A stretch of 8,940 nucleotides of DNA from Burkholderiales bacterium (lineage in GTDB: Bacteria > Pseudomonadota > Gammaproteobacteria > Burkholderiales > Burkholderiaceae): positions 1 to 8,940 of the forward strand of contig CANBQJ010000155.1 in the NCBI GenBank assembly GCA_947371645.1, read 5' to 3'. Under the pieces are notes generated by a model, which saw only the letters and a list, made by a program, of their open reading frames with translations, was not told where the DNA came from and ran no database searches. The position numbers were made by a program, and so were the translations under genes. Positions 1 to 8,246 of this stretch are shown here, piece after piece (position 1 is the first letter of the stretch; the number at the start of each line of letters is the position of its first letter).

Positions 1-149
1 ATGTGCTGTTTGGCACCGCCCGCCTGTGGGACGACGGCGTCATCGACCCGCGCGACACCCGCCGCGTGCTCAGCCTGTGCCTGGCCCTGGCCCGCGAGGC
101 CGATGCCCGCACGCTGCGCGGCAACACCTTTGGCGTGGCGCGCTTCTGA
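1..149 (+). CDS. atuC: Acyl-CoA carboxylase beta (carboxyltransferase) subunit, C-terminal end; probably geranyl-CoA carboxylase beta
   Basis: Only the last 48 residues are present; the first complete codon starts at base 3 and the gene begins left of the window. The reading includes [18 protein letters not shown] and ends NTFGVARF. This is the conserved tail of the carboxyltransferase subunits of methylcrotonyl-CoA and geranyl-CoA carboxylases (WDDGxIDPxDTRxVL, ending FGxxR-hydrophobic). The subunit moves the carboxyl group from carboxybiotin on the alpha subunit to the gamma-methyl carbon of a 3-methyl-enoyl-CoA. The tail alone cannot separate geranyl-CoA from methylcrotonyl-CoA carboxylase. 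The geranyl assignment rests on the gene order, with an AtuD-like dehydrogenase following directly, as in atuCDEF. The cognate alpha subunit lies at 2315-4396. The next gene starts 72 nt downstream. Confidence 0.85.
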   Translation, partial: VLFGTARLWDDGVIDPRDTRRVLSLCLALAREADARTLRGNTFGVARF

Positions 150-208
150 GCCACCCCTTCCTTTCGTTCAAGCAGATACCCCCACAGGTACACCGCATCC
201 CGTACACC

Positions 209-214
209 GAGGAG
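209..214 (+). promoter_or_regulatory. Ribosome-binding site of the acyl-CoA dehydrogenase gene
   Basis: GAGGAG sits 7 nt before the ATG at 222, a near-ideal Shine-Dalgarno. It fixes that start, which also gives the usual N-terminus of the family. I see no convincing promoter in the 72-nt gap, so the gene is probably read from upstream. Confidence 0.75.
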
Positions 215-221
215 ACACCCC

Positions 222-1376
222 ATGCAATTCACCGCCGAACACCGCGCCCTGGCCGACACCGTGCGTCGCTTTTGCGAGCAGGAGATCAACCCCCACGTGA
301 AGCAATGGGAAGAAGCTGAAATCTTCCCCGCCCACGAGGTCTTCAAGAAGATGGGCAACCTCGGCCTGCTGGGCGTGAAGTACGACACCGCGTATGGCGG
401 CATGGGCCTGGATTTTTCGTATTCGATGGTGGTGGCCGAAGAGCTGGGCGCCATCCCCTGTGGCGGCGTGCCCATGGCCATTGGCGTGCAGACCGACATG
501 TGCACCCCGGCGCTGCACCGCTTCGGCTCTGACGAGCTCAAAAAAGAATACCTGGCCCCTTCGATTGCCGGCGACATGGTGGGCTGCATCGGCGTGTCTG
601 AGGCCGGCGGCGGCTCTGATGTGGCCGCGCTCAAGACCACGGCCCGCAAGGATGGCGACGACTACGTCATCAACGGCAGCAAGATGTGGATCACGAACTC
701 GCTGCAGGCCGACTGGTGCTGCCTGCTGGCCAACACGTCTGAGGGCAAGCCGCACGAGAACAAGTCGCTGATCATCGTGCCCATGGACGCCAAGGGCATC
801 GACAAGCAGAAGATCAGCAAGATCGGCATGCGGTCCTCAGACACGGCGCAGCTCTTCTTTGACAACGTGCGCGTGCCCCGCCGCAACCTCATCGGCATCG
901 AAGGCACGGGCTTCATGATGCAGATGATCCAGTTCCAGGAAGAGCGCCTGTACGCGGCCGCCAACTCGCTGAAGATGCTGGACAAGCTGATTGACCAGAC
1001 CATTGACTACTGCCGCGAGCGCCACACCTTTGGCCAACCCCTGATCGCCAACCAGGTCATCCACTTCAGGCTGGCCGAGCTGCGCACCGAAGTCGAAGCC
1101 CTTCGCTCACTCACCTACCGCGCGGTCGAAGACTACGTGGGCGGCAAGGACGTCACCAAGCTGGCTTCCATGGCCAAGCTCAAGTGCGGCCGCCTGATCC
1201 GTGAAGTGGCCGACACCTGCCTGCAGTACTGGGGCGGCATGGGCTTCACCTGGGACAACCCCGTCTCACAGGCCTACCGCGATGGCCGCCTGGTGTCCAT
1301 TGGCGGTGGCGCCGACGAGATCATGCTGGGCATCATCTGCAAGCTCGAAGGCACCTTGCCCAAACGTGCGAAGTGA
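222..1376 (+). CDS. atuD: Acyl-CoA dehydrogenase, probable citronellyl-CoA dehydrogenase
   Basis: The 384-residue flavoprotein is the normal length for the acyl-CoA dehydrogenase family and is complete. It would oxidise a CoA ester at the alpha-beta bond using FAD and pass electrons to electron-transfer flavoprotein. Visible signatures are the N-terminal helical domain with AYGGMGLDFSYS (57-68), the FAD/substrate loop GVSEAGGGSDVAALKT (114-129), WITNS (146-150), RHTFGQPL (257-264) and the C-terminal YRDGRL region (342-347). The stretch GGVPMAIGVQTDM (81-93) resembles the AtuD proteins I know. The usual catalytic Glu of short/medium-chain enzymes (the YEGT position) is Gly352 here. Glu231, in EERL of helix G, can act as base, as in isovaleryl-CoA and long-chain dehydrogenases. 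That fits a 3-methyl-branched substrate such as citronellyl-CoA. Position between the carboxylase beta and hydratase genes supports AtuD. Isovaleryl-CoA dehydrogenase is the main alternative. Confidence 0.88.
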   Translation: MQFTAEHRALADTVRRFCEQEINPHVKQWEEAEIFPAHEVFKKMGNLGLLGVKYDTAYGGMGLDFSYSMVVAEELGAIPCGGVPMAIGVQTDMCTPALHRFGSDELKKEYLAPSIAGDMVGCIGVSEAGGGSDVAALKTTARKDGDDYVINGSKMWITNSLQADWCCLLANTSEGKPHENKSLIIVPMDAKGIDKQKISKIGMRSSDTAQLFFDNVRVPRRNLIGIEGTGFMMQMIQFQEERLYAAANSLKMLDKLIDQTIDYCRERHTFGQPLIANQVIHFRLAELRTEVEALRSLTYRAVEDYVGGKDVTKLASMAKLKCGRLIREVADTCLQYWGGMGFTWDNPVSQAYRDGRLVSIGGGADEIMLGIICKLEGTLPKRAK

Positions 1377-1395
1377 AGGCCAAGAGAAGTACCCC

Positions 1396-2307
1396 ATGAC
1401 CCACGCCTTCCAGACCTTGCTGGTCGACACCACCCAGGGCGTGCGCACGCTCACGCTGAACCGCCCCGCCGTTCGCAACGCCATGTCGGCACAGATGGTG
1501 CACGAACTGATGGCCGCGCTGGCCCAGGCCGAAGCCGAGTTTGAAGCTGGCGGGGCCGACCACAGTGTGCGCGCTCTGGTGCTGCGCGGCGCCGGCGGCC
1601 ATTTCTGCGCGGGCGGCGACATCGGCGACATGGCCCAGGCCCGCCTGAAGCTGAGCCAGCTGGCCCCGGCGCAAGGCGCGGCAGAAGCCGGCCCGAGCGC
1701 CGGCGTGCCGCCCAACCCCATCGTCCAGCTCAACGCGGCCTTTGGGCGCCTGTGCCTGGCGTTTGCCCGCACGCCACTGCCCGTGGTGGCCGTGCTGGAA
1801 GGCACGGTGATGGGTGGCGGCTTTGGCCTGGCCTGCGTCGCCGACGTCACCCTGGCCCTGGGCAATGTGGCCTTCCGCCTGCCCGAGACCTCGCTGGGCG
1901 TGATCCCCGCTCAGATCGCGCCCTTCCTGGTCGAGCGCCTGGGCTACTCGGAAGCCAAGCGCCTGGCCGTGACCGGCGCCAAGGTGGGTGCCGCCGAAGC
2001 CCTGGCCATACGCCTGGTGCACGAGGTGCACGCCGACGCCACCGCGCTGGACGCCGCCTTGCAGCGCACGGTCAACCAGATCCTGTCCTGCGGCCCGCGG
2101 GCCATCGCGACCACCAAGAACCTGTTGGCCCATGCGCGCTTCACCCCGCCTGAGAAGCTGATCGACGATGCGGCCCACCTGTTTGCCCGCGCCGTGCTCA
2201 GCGAAGAAGGCCAGGAAGGCACCAGCGCCTTCATTCAGAAGCGCGCGCCCAACTGGGTGCCACCGCCGGCGGTACCCCTGCAGGTGTCCATCAAGCAAGC
2301 GGATTGA
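1396..2307 (+). CDS. atuE: Enoyl-CoA hydratase/isomerase family protein, probable isohexenylglutaconyl-CoA hydratase
   Basis: A 303-residue crotonase-fold protein. The start at 1396 has GAGAAG 6 nt upstream and gives the expected N-terminus, with LNRPAVRNAM at 21-30. The oxyanion-hole segments are HFCAGGDIGDM (69-79) and VMGGGFGLACVAD (138-150); the second acidic residue is kept in LPETSLGVIPAQIAPF (162-177). Of the two catalytic glutamates of classical crotonase, the first (rat Glu144) is Gly144 here and the second is Glu164. The same pattern occurs in bacterial LiuC/AtuE hydratases as I recall them. Residues 85-112 form a longer Ala/Pro-rich loop than in typical crotonases. The likely role is hydration of isohexenylglutaconyl-CoA made by the carboxylase. 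Methylglutaconyl-CoA hydratase is the alternative. The next gene begins 7 nt after the stop. Confidence 0.85.
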   Translation: MTHAFQTLLVDTTQGVRTLTLNRPAVRNAMSAQMVHELMAALAQAEAEFEAGGADHSVRALVLRGAGGHFCAGGDIGDMAQARLKLSQLAPAQGAAEAGPSAGVPPNPIVQLNAAFGRLCLAFARTPLPVVAVLEGTVMGGGFGLACVADVTLALGNVAFRLPETSLGVIPAQIAPFLVERLGYSEAKRLAVTGAKVGAAEALAIRLVHEVHADATALDAALQRTVNQILSCGPRAIATTKNLLAHARFTPPEKLIDDAAHLFARAVLSEEGQEGTSAFIQKRAPNWVPPPAVPLQVSIKQAD

Positions 2308-2314
2308 GCACACC

Positions 2315-4395
<2,081 letters not shown>

Positions 4396-4396
<1 letters not shown>

Positions 4397-5283
4397 TGGA
4401 CAAAGCCATCCTCACCTGCGCCCTCACCGGCGTGCTCACCGACCCGGCGCAACACCCCGTGCCCGTCACCGCCCAAGAGATGGCCGCGGCCGCCCGGGAG
4501 GCCTACAACGCCGGCGCGTCCATCATGCACGTGCACCTGCGCCGGCAAGAGCCGGGCATGGGCCGCTTCCCCAGCTGGGACCCGGCCGTGGCCGCCACCA
4601 TCGACACCGCCATCCGCGAAGCCTGCCCCGGCGTCATCATCAACCTCACCACCGGCGTGGTCGGGCCCGACATCTCCGGGCCCAGTGCCTGCATCCGCGC
4701 CGTGCGCCCCGAGATCGCCGCCTGCAACGCCGGCAGCCTCAATTACCTCAAAATCAAAGGCGATGGCCAGTGGGCCTGGCCACCCATGCTCTTTGACAAC
4801 ACGGTGGACAAGGTCAAGGCCATGATCGACGTGATGAAGGAGTGCGGCACCCGCCCCGAGTTCGAGTGCTTCGACGTGGGCATCGTGCGCTCTGTAGGCA
4901 TGTACAAAACGGCGGGCATGGCCGATGTGCTCGAGTACAACTTCGTGATGGGCGTGGCCTCCGGCATGCCGGCCGATGCCGAGCTGCTCCAGCTGCTGGT
5001 CAAGTACCGCGAGCCCGGCACCATCTGGCAAACCACCCTGATCGGCCGCGAAGAGGTCTGGGCCGTGCACCAGGCCACGGCCGAACTCGGCGGCATGCTG
5101 CGCACCGGCGTGGAAGACACCTTCTACCTGCCGGGTGGCGAGAAGACCAAGGGCAACGGCGCCCTGATCGAAGCCTTGGCGCAATGTGCGCGCCGCGCAG
5201 GCCGCGAGGTGGCCAGCCCGCCAGAAGCGCGCGCCATGCTGGGCCTGCAGCCTGCCGGCCATCACGGGGTGGTCAAGGGCTGA
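4396..5283 (+). CDS. Beta-keto acid cleavage enzyme (BKACE family, formerly DUF849)
   Basis: A 295-residue TIM-barrel enzyme of the family typified by Kce, 3-keto-5-aminohexanoate cleavage enzyme. Members convert a beta-keto acid plus acetyl-CoA to acetoacetate plus an acyl-CoA. The N-terminal ILTCALTG matches the family start. The zinc ligands are His45 and His47 in MHVHLR plus Glu240 in LRTGVED (235-241), where Arg236 and Asp241 are also conserved. INLTTG (82-87), NAGSLN (111-116) and IGRE (217-220) are further family motifs. At the position of Kce Glu14, which binds the substrate amino group, this protein has Leu14, so the substrate is probably not an amino-keto acid. The start ATG overlaps the TGA of the carboxylase gene by one base and has AAGGAAG 4 nt upstream, so the two genes are translationally coupled. 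Substrate is unproven; a terpene-derived keto acid is inferred from the operon. Confidence 0.9.
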
Positions 5284-5325
5284 GGCCGACTACTGAAGGC
5301 CAGAGGCGCGGCATCCCCAATCTGG

Positions 5326-5365
5326 TGGGTCTGCCCTGGGCAAGGGCAGACCTAGAATTTCTTTG
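5326..5365 (+). terminator. Probable Rho-independent terminator of the catabolic operon
   Basis: GGTCTGCCCT (5328-5337) and AGGGCAGACC (5343-5352) form a perfect 10-bp inverted repeat with a 5-nt loop, extendable by a G-T and a T-A pair. It is followed by a loose T-rich run, ATTTCTTT, at 5357-5364. It lies 44 nt after the stop of the BKACE gene. The T-tract is imperfect, so termination may be partial. Confidence 0.65.
5353..5358 (+). promoter_or_regulatory. Possible -10 element upstream of the HAF-repeat gene
   Basis: TAGAAT matches TATAAT in five of six bases and lies directly after the terminator stem, in a spacer where a promoter for the next gene is expected. There is no good -35 hexamer at 16-18 nt, where TCTGCC lies inside the hairpin. 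The call is therefore weak. Transcription from it would start near 5365, just before the second hairpin. Confidence 0.25.
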
Positions 5366-5399
5366 GCTCCTGCTCCAGCGGGAGTTTACAAAACCAAAG
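5361..5399 (+). promoter_or_regulatory. 5' leader hairpin that can pair with the Shine-Dalgarno region
   Basis: An inner stem CTCCTGC/GCGGGAG (5367-5373 with 5378-5384, one T-G pair, TCCA loop) is flanked by CTTTGG (5361-5366), which is complementary to CCAAAG (5394-5399). The right arm of the outer helix overlaps the start of the AAAGGGAG ribosome-binding site. Folding could therefore limit translation of the exported HAF protein. The bases are seen; the regulatory effect is inferred. Confidence 0.4.
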
Positions 5400-5403
5400 G
5401 GAG
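5396..5403 (+). promoter_or_regulatory. Ribosome-binding site of the HAF-repeat gene
   Basis: AAAGGGAG, 7 nt before the ATG at 5411. It selects this start over the in-frame TTG at 5363, which lies inside the leader hairpin and would spoil the signal peptide. Confidence 0.7.
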
Positions 5404-5410
5404 CCCTTGC

Positions 5411-6508
5411 ATGTTGCCGTCTGCTCGATTCTTGCCCCGTGCCATCGCGGCCATCTCGGTGGCTGCCGTGTGCCAGTTCGCCCACGCGACCACCACCTAC
5501 ACCGCGACCGCACTGGGCCTGCTGCCGGGTGGCCACTTTCTGGACGCCTACGCACTCAATGACAACGGCGCCGTCACCGGCTACGGCTACAGCCAGGGCA
5601 CCAACATGGGCTTCATCTGGCAAGACGGCCAGCTCACCAGCCTGGGCATCCTGCCCGGCGCCGTCGCCAGCGGTGGCGACGGCATCAACAACCAGGGTGT
5701 GGTCGTGGGCGGCGGCAGTGGCCAGGCCTTCACCTGGCAAGCCGGCCAGTTGCAGGCCTTGCCGTTACCTGCAGGTGCCACCTATGCCAACGCAGGCGCC
5801 ATCAACGACCACGGGGTGATCGTGGGCAACGCCGGCGACGACGCTACTGGCAGCGCCACCATCTGGGCCAACGGCACCGTGTCGACCCTGCCCTTGACCG
5901 GCAACCTGATCAGCACCATCGCCACCGACATCAACAACCAGGGCACGGTGGTGGGCAACGGCTTTGACAAGTCATACAACTTCACCCCCCTCATCTGGGC
6001 CAATGGCCAGGTCAGCGCACTGCCCACCGGCACCGTTTTGCACGGCGGCGCAACGGGCATCAACGCATCCAACGCGGTCAGCGGCTTTGTCACGCAAGAC
6101 AATGCCCACGAGCAGGCCGCGCGGTGGGACAACGGCCAACTCACCCTGCTGGACCAACTCGGTGACATCACCCTGGCCCGCGCCTACGCCATCAACGATG
6201 CCGGACTGGTGGTGGGAAGCTCATTTGCCAGCCAGGCCAGCGTTGCCACCCTCTGGGAAGGCAAGCACGCCATCGCCCTGCAAGACCTGCTGGTCAACGG
6301 TGAGAACTGGCAGCTGATGCAGGCCCAGGACATCAATGCCAGCGGCCAGATTGTGGGATGGGGCACGTTCAACGGTCAGGCACAGTCTTTCCTGCTGACC
6401 CCCGTGCCTGAAAACGCCACCTGGGCCTATATGGCGATCGGTCTGCTGGGCCTGGCCGCGGTCGCGGCACAACGCCAGCGTCGCCCACACGCCTGCATGG
6501 CGGAATGA
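5411..6508 (+). CDS. Exported HAF-repeat protein with PEP-CTERM-like sorting tail
   Basis: A 365-residue protein with a signal peptide (basic FLPRAIAA, hydrophobic AISVAAV, likely cleavage after AHA near residue 26). The mature part carries seven copies of the HAF motif [IL]NxxGxVVG, at about 46-57, 90-100, 129-139, 172-182, 215-225, 259-269 and 306-316. Each is followed by a strand of the type xxWxxGQxxxLxxLxG, with Trp at residues 70, 109, 152, 196, 239 and 282. The C-terminus has PVPENATW (331-338), a short hydrophobic helix (339-353) and the basic cluster RQRR. This is the layout of a PEP-CTERM sorting signal handled by exosortase, although the motif reads PEN rather than PEP. The HAF family is a known group of probable extracellular repeat proteins with no assigned biochemical function. 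Location outside the cytoplasm is well supported; its role is unknown. It sits behind a terminator and is probably an independent unit. Confidence 0.88.
   Translation: MLPSARFLPRAIAAISVAAVCQFAHATTTYTATALGLLPGGHFLDAYALNDNGAVTGYGYSQGTNMGFIWQDGQLTSLGILPGAVASGGDGINNQGVVVGGGSGQAFTWQAGQLQALPLPAGATYANAGAINDHGVIVGNAGDDATGSATIWANGTVSTLPLTGNLISTIATDINNQGTVVGNGFDKSYNFTPLIWANGQVSALPTGTVLHGGATGINASNAVSGFVTQDNAHEQAARWDNGQLTLLDQLGDITLARAYAINDAGLVVGSSFASQASVATLWEGKHAIALQDLLVNGENWQLMQAQDINASGQIVGWGTFNGQAQSFLLTPVPENATWAYMAIGLLGLAAVAAQRQRRPHACMAE
5546..6358 (+). repeat. Seven tandem HAF coding repeats, period about 39-47 codons
   Basis: The region encodes seven [IL]N-x-x-G-x-[VI]-V-G cores spaced 39-47 residues apart. 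At DNA level the copies have mostly diverged, but the cores of repeats 2 and 4 still share the 15-nt CATCAACAACCAGGG (5683-5697 and 5929-5943). Repeat 5 (GINASNAVSG) is the most degenerate. Confidence 0.8.
6401..6484 (+). other. PEP-CTERM-like C-terminal sorting signal (PEN variant)
   Basis: Encodes PVPENATW, a 15-residue hydrophobic stretch (AYMAIGLLGLAAVAA) and RQRR. Only seven residues follow. The order of motif, transmembrane helix and basic patch is that of exosortase substrates. The second Pro of PEP is Asn, codon AAC. Confidence 0.7.
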
Positions 6509-6576
6509 CCCTGGCGTCGACACACACTCGCAACAGCAAGCAAGACACGTAGCGCCAAACCGCCTGCGCGGCCGGC

Positions 6577-6594
6577 TTGCGCTGCAGAGCGCAA
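6577..6594 (+). other. Stem-loop in the spacer after the HAF-repeat gene
   Basis: TTGCGCT and AGCGCAA form a perfect 7-bp stem around a GCAG loop, 68 nt past the HAF stop. No T-tract follows, so it is a weak candidate for transcription termination or RNA 3'-end protection. I see nothing else in the rest of the 181-nt spacer 6509-6689. Confidence 0.35.
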
Positions 6595-6676
6595 CATCTG
6601 CTCACCCTCGCTTACCGACAGCACGGGCGCCAGCCTCAACACTGCCTTCACCTGGCGCCCTCCCCTTGCCAGCGTG

Positions 6677-6683
6677 AAGGAAG
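6677..6683 (+). promoter_or_regulatory. Ribosome-binding site deciding the start of the small gene
   Basis: AAGGAAG lies 6 nt before the ATG at 6690 but only 3 nt before the overlapping in-frame TTG at 6687. The ATG is therefore the likelier start. Confidence 0.65.
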
Positions 6684-6689
6684 CTGTTG

Positions 6690-6938
6690 ATGAACGACGT
6701 TCGCCCCCTGGTCTATGCCGGCCATGACGCCGTGATCGTGCGCGTGCCGGGGCGCCAACGCCTCGTGCGCGCCATCATTTCGCGTGAAGCCCTGGAATCG
6801 CGTTTCCAGGCCGGCCACACCCAGCAAGCCTGGGTCGATGCCTACCTCATCCATGCCGACCAGATCACCGTCGTCATCCAGGACAAGATCGCCAGGGCCT
6901 GCCCCGAGCCGATCCTGATCTCCAAACACGACTTCTGA
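6690..6938 (+). CDS. Small conserved hypothetical protein, DUF1488-like
   Basis: An 82-residue soluble protein with no signal peptide or membrane helix. The pattern AVIVRVPGRQRLVRAIISREALESRF (residues 14-39), followed by a Trp (48), a mixed helix and PEPILISKHDF at the end, resembles short DUF1488 proteins, which share an 'IS-x-EAL' core. DUF1488 has no known biochemical function. It has a good ribosome-binding site and the codon use of its neighbours, which argues for a real gene. It stands alone, with spacers of 181 nt before and 168 nt after and hairpins in both, so it is probably monocistronic. The family call comes from motif memory and is moderate; that it is coding is more certain. 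Confidence 0.7.
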   Translation: MNDVRPLVYAGHDAVIVRVPGRQRLVRAIISREALESRFQAGHTQQAWVDAYLIHADQITVVIQDKIARACPEPILISKHDF

Positions 6939-6943
6939 ACCAG

Positions 6944-6980
6944 GCGCCAGGGCACCTGCCCTGCGAGCAGGTGCCTGCGC
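6944..6980 (+). terminator. Stem-loop after the DUF1488-like gene, possible terminator
   Basis: GGCACCTGC (6951-6959) and GCAGGTGCC (6967-6975) form a perfect 9-bp stem with a 7-nt loop. GCGC at 6944-6947 and 6977-6980 can extend it across a small internal loop. It begins 5 nt after the stop codon, the usual place for a terminator. No T-tract follows, so intrinsic termination is uncertain. Confidence 0.45.
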
Positions 6981-7106
6981 ACCTCAGGCCGCGCGTTCCA
7001 CCAGGTGACAGAAAACGTGGCACCCGGCTGAACTCTGCACGCTGCAGCGCGTTGCCGGCAGCAGAGGGGGGCAAACCGGGGCGCCACGCTGCTATCCTCA
7101 TTGCCC

Positions 7107-8231
7107 ATGTCGCCCACTCCCTTGCCCGACAGCGCTGCATCCCTGTGGTCGTCCTCCCCGCCTGGCGGCCGCCTGGCGGGTGGCCCCATGTCGCTGCAGC
7201 AGGCCTTCGGCATGCTGCTGAGTGCCGGCTGCCTGGTGGCGGCCATCACGCACGTGGCTTTTGGCTACCTGTTCTGGCACCACGGCGTGTCCAGCCTGGC
7301 CTGGGCCAACGTGGCCAGCGTGCTGGCCTATGCCTTGTCAGCGCTGCTGTTGCGCAGGGGCCGCACGGCACAGGCCATCGTGCTCATGCTCAGCGAAGTC
7401 ACGGTGCACGCCCTGACGGCCGTCATGGCCGTGGGCTGGGAAAGCGGCTTCCACTTCTACCTGCTGGTCGTCATCCCCATCTTCCTGGCCAACCAGGTCA
7501 ACCGCTGGCCGGTGCGCATCCTGCTGGCGCTGCTCGTGGCCTCGGCCTACATGCTGCTGGACATCCACTGGCACCACCGCCCACCGGCCCACCCCATGCC
7601 GGCCGATGTGCTGACGTCGCTGCACACCTTCAACCTGGGCGCCACCATCGGCATCCTGTGCGTGTTCACGGTGCTCTACGTGCACCTGATCTCTCAGGCT
7701 GAAGCCCGCCTGCATGAACTGGCCACCACAGACAGCCTCACCGGCCTGATGAACCGCCGCAGCATGGGCGCCGCCCTGCAACGCCTGCAGACCCTGCGCC
7801 AGCGCCGGCCGCAGCCCGTCACCATGGTGCTGGTCGACATCGACCACTTCAAGCAGCTCAACGACAGCCATGGCCATGCCGTGGGCGACTGGGCGCTGCA
7901 GGCCGTGGCCGACGTGCTGGAAATCGGTGTGCGCGACGTGGACCTGCTGGCCCGCTGGGGCGGTGAAGAGTTCCTCATCGCCCTGCCCGATGCCGACCTG
8001 AACGCCGCCGCGCAGGTGGCCGAGCGCTTGCGCCAGAACATCGCCGCGTTGCGCTTCCCGCTGCGGCCCTCCATGAAGGGTGGCGACGTCACCGAGCAGC
8101 AGCTCACCGCCACCTTCGGCCTGGCAGCGCTGTCGCCGCAAGAGGCGGTGGAAGCCGCCATCCACCGCGCCGACGTGGCCCTCTACCAGGGAAAGCAGGG
8201 CGGTCGCAACCGGGTGGTCAAAGGCCACTGA
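7107..8231 (+). CDS. Membrane-bound diguanylate cyclase (GGDEF domain)
   Basis: A 374-residue inner-membrane protein. The first half has about six hydrophobic helices (roughly 36-57, 62-82, 88-108, 113-129, 134-153 and 175-196) and no recognised named sensor domain. The second half is a GGDEF domain that makes cyclic di-GMP from two GTP: DSLTGLMNRR (209-218), the metal-binding VDIDHFKQLND (243-253), and active-site GGEEF (285-289). RDVD (276-279) lies five residues before GGEEF, the exact place of the RxxD inhibitory site, so product feedback is likely. The domain ends normally (RADVALYQGKQGGRN). The start is uncertain. ATG 7107 has no clear Shine-Dalgarno, and TTG 7101 and ATG 7188 are alternatives. 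Even the latest start keeps all membrane helices. No EAL domain is present. The signal it senses cannot be read from sequence. Confidence 0.92.
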   Translation: MSPTPLPDSAASLWSSSPPGGRLAGGPMSLQQAFGMLLSAGCLVAAITHVAFGYLFWHHGVSSLAWANVASVLAYALSALLLRRGRTAQAIVLMLSEVTVHALTAVMAVGWESGFHFYLLVVIPIFLANQVNRWPVRILLALLVASAYMLLDIHWHHRPPAHPMPADVLTSLHTFNLGATIGILCVFTVLYVHLISQAEARLHELATTDSLTGLMNRRSMGAALQRLQTLRQRRPQPVTMVLVDIDHFKQLNDSHGHAVGDWALQAVADVLEIGVRDVDLLARWGGEEFLIALPDADLNAAAQVAERLRQNIAALRFPLRPSMKGGDVTEQQLTATFGLAALSPQEAVEAAIHRADVALYQGKQGGRNRVVKGH

Positions 8232-8246
8232 GGCAGGGCCGGAAGC

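Noticed and set aside
5360..5380. Sigma-54 promoter in the spacer (TGGCTCC followed by TGCT)
   Set aside because: Spacing and bases do not fit TGGCAC-N5-TTGC; the resemblance is partial only.
5363..5410. Upstream TTG start for the HAF protein
   Set aside because: It would put MAPAPAGVYKTKGSPC before the signal peptide and lies in the leader hairpin. ATG 5411 has a strong ribosome-binding site.
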